A stretch of DNA of 64,000 bases from Isoetes taiwanensis. Its lineage: Eukaryota > Streptophyta > Lycopodiopsida > Isoetales > Isoetaceae. The notes under the pieces are model-generated. The model saw only the letters and a program-made list of their open reading frames with translations. It was not told where the DNA came from and searched no databases. Of this stretch, positions 60,201-64,000 are shown piece by piece. Every line of letters starts with the position of its first letter. Position 1 is the first letter of the stretch. Made by a program: the position numbers and the translations under genes. The stretch lies in contig JAJEKV010000025.1 of NCBI GenBank assembly GCA_021234155.1, forward strand, positions 14,772,815 to 14,836,814, given 5' to 3'.

Positions 60201-62640
60201 GGCAGACAAAGGAGCACATTTTTAGTAAAGCTTAAATGATATGGTCACTGGTCCTTTAAGATTAGCCCAACATATACGTTGCTCCTTTAGTCCTAAGTCC
60301 TTGACTACTTTGCTTCAATGGCAGCCAATATGAAGATGAAAAACATGAAAACGGAAAAGACCTTTAATAATGTTGTCGTTGGATGTTTCATTAGAGGAAA
60401 TAAATGTCTTTTCATTAGAACTCAAAGCAATACACCTCTTCCTTGGTCATTGTTGAATGTTCTTCGTGACCATCATTGTAGAATGCTCGTTATGACCATT
60501 TGAAGATCTTGTTCTTCAACTAAGTATAATTGTTCAAATCTTATAAATAGACCCTAACATATCTAATTTATAGCATAGATCGCATCAGTTCAACCAATAT
60601 CGAAAATTACCAACACCTTCTTCACAAAAGAGAACCATTCTGTAACAAACATTTTTGCTCAACATCTACCTGTGTGAAATTCGTATCAGTTATCACCATA
60701 ATTGCAAGATGATAGAAGCTACTTATAGAGCTTGCTGCTGGATCAATATATCGCCATCCCATTGAGCAAACAAGTTTTATCCAGAGTTATATAGAGATAG
60801 AATGCGTAATCAATTTGTCAGATTGTTTTCCTATATTGTTCTCTTCATCTCTCAAAACTACAATTTCTTTTGTCCTGAAAGCGCTGGATTCACATCTAAG
60901 ATGGATTCAATAAACCAAAAGACAACAAAACAGGAATGTTGCGTGCCATTTGTCGCTATCTTGGCGTAGATCGCTTTAGCAACCACTTTCACTCTGCATA
61001 TTGAGTTCTTTGTCCCTGCATTTTGTTCTATCAGATCATATCATTTCAAATTTTGAAAAAAAAGCTTGGTCCATGATATATTACCTGCCATGAAAGCTTC
61101 AACAAATGGACAATGCAAAAAGAGCTATTTGTGCTTGTGGGCTATTTTATTTAGATACGTTTAAGAACCATTCAAATGTTGACACTAACCTTTAGCATGA
61201 GCATGTCAAAGTTAGTCATGACCACTTTCTTTATAACCATTAATGTTCCGCAAACTAATAAACTGGCCGAAGCTCATATCAGAAATACTTTGAGATAAGC
61301 TTTTCTTAGAATATGCATCAGCTATTATCCATACTTAATCAAAAGACCACATGGGAGCTGGCATGATACATTCAGATGCTTATCAACAAAATTTTACCTA
61401 ATGAGCTTGAAATGGATAAACCTTCCGCTCTAAAGTGCATTACCTTCTTGTATTCCAGTTTCTAGACCTGCATTGTTTCTCTCATGTTGATCATGTGTTG
61501 TGAGGTTCTTGCAGATCCTCCCCATCTTCACAAGAACATAGGCTCTCCATGAAATAATGGACCCAATTACTTTCTCGAAGGACAATCTTCTATCTTTCTT
61601 TTTCGATCTTTATTTACTTGCATTATGGCAGTCATTGGACATCCTCGTGTTTATTTGACACAGGTATTGCTTGTCCCTAAAAAACCCAGATAAATAACTC
61701 AGATAATAAAAGCATTTGAAATAAATGGCTTAAAACAATGCTACTAAAGAAGATGAAGCTATACCTTCCTTCAACGCCATGCCTTATCAAAGGCCCCTAT
61801 CTTTGGATGTAAATATTCACCTTGTATTGTGCATGACAATTCTGAATATGCTTGGTTGTCAAAGTACAAGAGCATATCAAATAAATAGCAAAAACAATGC
61901 AACTGAAGAACACAATGACATACCTTGCAACAAGTCAAATGGATGAGCAATGTGCTCATAATCCTTCAAATAGCATCTATTGCACATCTTCGCAACTGTT
62001 TAAAACATGCAGCGAATGCAAATGTTGAGTCATGGTTGCAGTTGTATAGGGATATGGTGTTGACCCTAATCAGGTAATTTAGAATGCACCAACATGCCTT
62101 TTAAAATTCCTCTATCATAAGCCTCTCATGACTGAATTTCGTTTCAACTAGCAAGAGTTTGTTTTCTTTCAGATTCTATCACAATGTAATTGTCAAAGTT
62201 TAGAACTTACATTGAAAGCTGCAAATTATAAAATCTAGTAGCACAGTCGTGACGACCACCAATGACAACTTAGGGGTGGTGCCAGCACTTACAGAAATTC
62301 ATTATATGCTTGCGTTGCCCTTGGTTAGCAGTAATGACCTATAATAAGAAATAGGCTAAACCAACTTGCAATGCAGCCCCATATTGTGAAATAATGGAAG
62401 TGTATAACGTGTTGCACTACTGTTAAATGTTGAGGATTGGGCACGAGCATAAATACTATAAGTAATGCTGCTTGAAGTGTTGCAAGTTCTCCAGTTGACT
62501 TGATTGTTGATAAATAATAAAGTGCTGCTGGAAATATGAAATTACCAATGAAGTAGGCATCAAATTTGCCAATGAAAGGACATTCAGGTCTGTGTTGAAT
62601 AAGTTTTCTTCTTGACCAGAACAATATAGTGGGACTCCAA
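57241..62640. other. Non-coding region with several tRNA-like boxes; no gene recognised
   Basis: B-box-like words occur at 57552-57562 (minus, GGTTTGATCCC), 58729-58739 (plus, GGTTCGATTTA) and 59838-59848 (minus, AGGTTCAATCC). The last is preceded on minus by no clean A box but is embedded in a CAACCAACTTTGGACC-type context, so SINE remnants are likely. Two near-repeats GTAAAGTTGATAAAGTCCTC lie at 59659 and 59713. Frames such as 58190-58387 (+), 59734-60045 (-) and 60318-60503 (+) are unfamiliar. Some minus-strand stretches around 60900-62000 could be introns or 3' parts of the RIBF gene at 62647, but I found no exon. Confidence 0.4.
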
Positions 62641-62646
62641 AATCAC

Positions 62647-62917
62647 CTGTAGCCTTATACCCAAATCGATAATTGGCACCTGCAAAAATAAAAGCAGCGG
62701 GTAATGCATCTAACCAATCTGAAACTATCGTCTACAGACCTGCAATAACTGCTTTGACCTTTAGATCCTTTACTAATTTCTCGACAAAATCATGAGGACT
62801 AAGATGTTGTATGTTTGCAAAATCAAGTGATACTTCAACTGAAACTAAATCTCCACATGAAGATGACCAAAAGGATATGACCCTCGCCCAATCACGAGGT
62901 GCAACAATTGGAAACCT
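62647..62917 (-). pseudogene. RIBF: FAD synthetase (RIBF type), two-exon fragment
   Basis: Exon A (62740 to about 62917) follows a GCATGGATGCAG acceptor and reads PIVAPRDWARVISFW, HLSPHDFVEKLVKDLKVKA and VIAG. Donor GTCTGT begins at 62739. The 60-bp intron (62680-62739) ends TTTTTGCAG. Exon B (62647-62679) restores the frame as VIAG-ANYRFGYKATG and ends at GTGATT. HLSPxxFVEKLxKxLxVxxVxAGxNYRFGYxAxGD is the nucleotide-binding region of plant plastid FAD synthetase (FMN + ATP to FAD). No stop or frameshift in these two exons, so it might be part of a real gene, but the exon with ASELVRLC and the C-terminal half are not found downstream, and on the upstream side a + strand coding frame begins at once. 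I treat it as a fragment. Confidence 0.65.
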
Positions 62918-63942
62918 GCATCCATGCTGCAGAGGAGTTAGCCATTGAGGCCAAGCCCATTCATAATGATTATATTAAATACCATCCAGTCAAGACTCAA
63001 GCTTGGATTGACACACCTATGAGGCAAGAGGGCAATATCGGTATGGATGTGGCCAAGCAAGAGCCAAATAATGACATATTCATTGTTGGCCCATCAATAG
63101 CAGCCCCACAAATGCATGGGCAAATGCTAGAAGAAGGACCAATATCAAATGACCTGAATATGGGCAGTCATGAGCATACTAGTACCACATGCATGGCTGG
63201 TCCATCTGCAGTAGCCCTACAAATGCAAGAGGGAAGACCCATTCTTTTGGCAACGAGCTCAGCATTCCCTAATTTATCTCAGCCCACAATCCGTCAAGGC
63301 AATAATAAGCATAAGAGAATGATAGCCCCTGATCTAAGAGGAAAAGTGCATGTCACAAGTGATGAATTTTGTCATTTATTAATAAAGGAAAAGGCGAGAT
63401 TTGGAAATTAGGTTGAGGTATGAACGTATTGCCACCAAGAAGATGGAACAACAAAGAAAGAAAGCTGAAACGATCGAAGCCATGAAGAGGGCACATGAGA
63501 GGAGAGGAGAAAGAGACGCAAATAAGAAGGCACATATGGAGCTTGAGGCATCAACCAGGAGGCTTAGACATCAATTATACCCTCAATGTAAGTCTCGTGT
63601 GGCTGAAATTTTTGGGCAGCAAAGACCCTTGAATATGGAGGCAAAGCAGAGGAGACTAATAGCAAGAAATAGGCTTAGATCGAGACAAGGCTTGCCTCTA
63701 TTGGAGATGCATGGAAATGTTGAGGGAGGTGTCAACCATAGAAAGGATTATGACAGAAATTCATCATGCAATGTTAAGGAGGAGATGGATAACGTTTGCT
63801 TCAATTGGCATGCCGTTGAAATGAATTTGGTATCAATCTTTGATTGATTTATTTTTGTCTTTTGTAGTTGCCAGAGAATGATGCAATTTTTACAGTTCAC
63901 GATGAAGAAGAGTCACAATTTGAAGATGCACTTGATCGCTTG
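62918..63942 (+). CDS. Unrecognised basic coiled-coil protein, partial, one frameshift
   Basis: One frame runs to 63411 and a second from 63384 to 63847. Together they read as one protein: a variable N-terminal part with a repeated DIFIVGPSIAAPQM / MAGPSAVALQM motif (about 63073-63230), then KHKRMIAPDLRGKVHVTSDEF, then a highly charged helix (EIRLRYERIATKKMEQQRKK, EAMKRAHERRGERDANKKAH) and a basic tail. The shift lies at AAGGCGAGATTTGG (63391-63404), where a GA pair may be missing. A further exon is likely at 63868-63942 (LPENDAIFTVHDEEESQFED, ALDRL) after TTTTGTAG and before GTAAGT. The donor could be GTTAAG at about 63772 or GTATCA at 63830, but the latter gives a 38-bp intron, too short. 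The first ATG inside the frame is at 63019. Family unknown; chromatin or element-encoded roles are possible. Confidence 0.5.
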
Positions 63943-64000
63943 GTAAGTCTTTCATGCAAAGTCAAAGATGTAGATGACAGAATCTCTCATAAAATTGTTG

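Overview
The window looks like nuclear DNA from a land plant with a large, repeat-rich genome. A fern or another seed-free vascular plant is my best guess. Support: plant-type split genes with GT-AG introns, a plant-specific NAXE + PNPO fusion (PDX3 type), a plant FAD synthetase fragment, a single-exon CAMK-like kinase, decayed LINE and Penelope-like reverse transcriptases, and very sparse intact coding. The species assignment is inference only. There are no prokaryotic operons, rRNA genes or CRISPR arrays.

Layout. 1-927: Penelope-like RT remnant. 928-13386: copy 1 of a segmental duplication. It holds, in order, a LINE 3' end, a TruA-type pseudouridine synthase fragment (+), a PDX3-like pseudogene (-) and a broken protein kinase (+). 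13.4-42.5 kb: a spacer of decayed elements, with a GC-rich unknown block (14.2-16.6 kb), scattered pieces of the kinase 3' flank (17.8, 19.4, 20.6, 21.9 and 40.7 kb), a LINE with endonuclease and RT (23-27 kb), a DUF7869-type coding remnant on the minus strand (27.8-30.2 kb), and a long degenerate coding stretch with a DGQH motif (34.5-37.5 kb) in a region sprinkled with AAATCGC...GCGATTT palindromes. 42963-55842: copy 2 of the duplication, in the same orientation, with the only clearly intact gene of the window, a 338-codon Ser/Thr kinase at 54242-55258. Copy 2 also carries a 463-bp MITE-like insertion absent from copy 1. 56.7-57.2 kb: a third, internally deleted unit. 57-64 kb: mostly non-coding, with tRNA-like (SINE-type) boxes, a two-exon FAD synthetase (RIBF) fragment on the minus strand, and an unrecognised basic coiled-coil coding region at the right end.

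How the parts relate. The PDX3 pseudogene and the kinase are head to head in both copies. Shared lesions in PDX3 (a stop in exon 3, a frameshift in exon 4, a 651-bp internal tandem repeat) show that it was already dead before the 12.5-kb block was copied. The kinase was apparently intact at that time and decayed only in copy 1. PDX3, TruA and RIBF are all fragments, so I see no working pathway here.

The two long copies also differ in a strikingly repetitive way outside the gene-rich part (CAGC versus CAAAG, CAG or CTG versus CG, in both directions). That looks like context-specific consensus error, perhaps at methylated CHG/CG sites, rather than ordinary mutation. Frameshifts in those parts should be read with that in mind.
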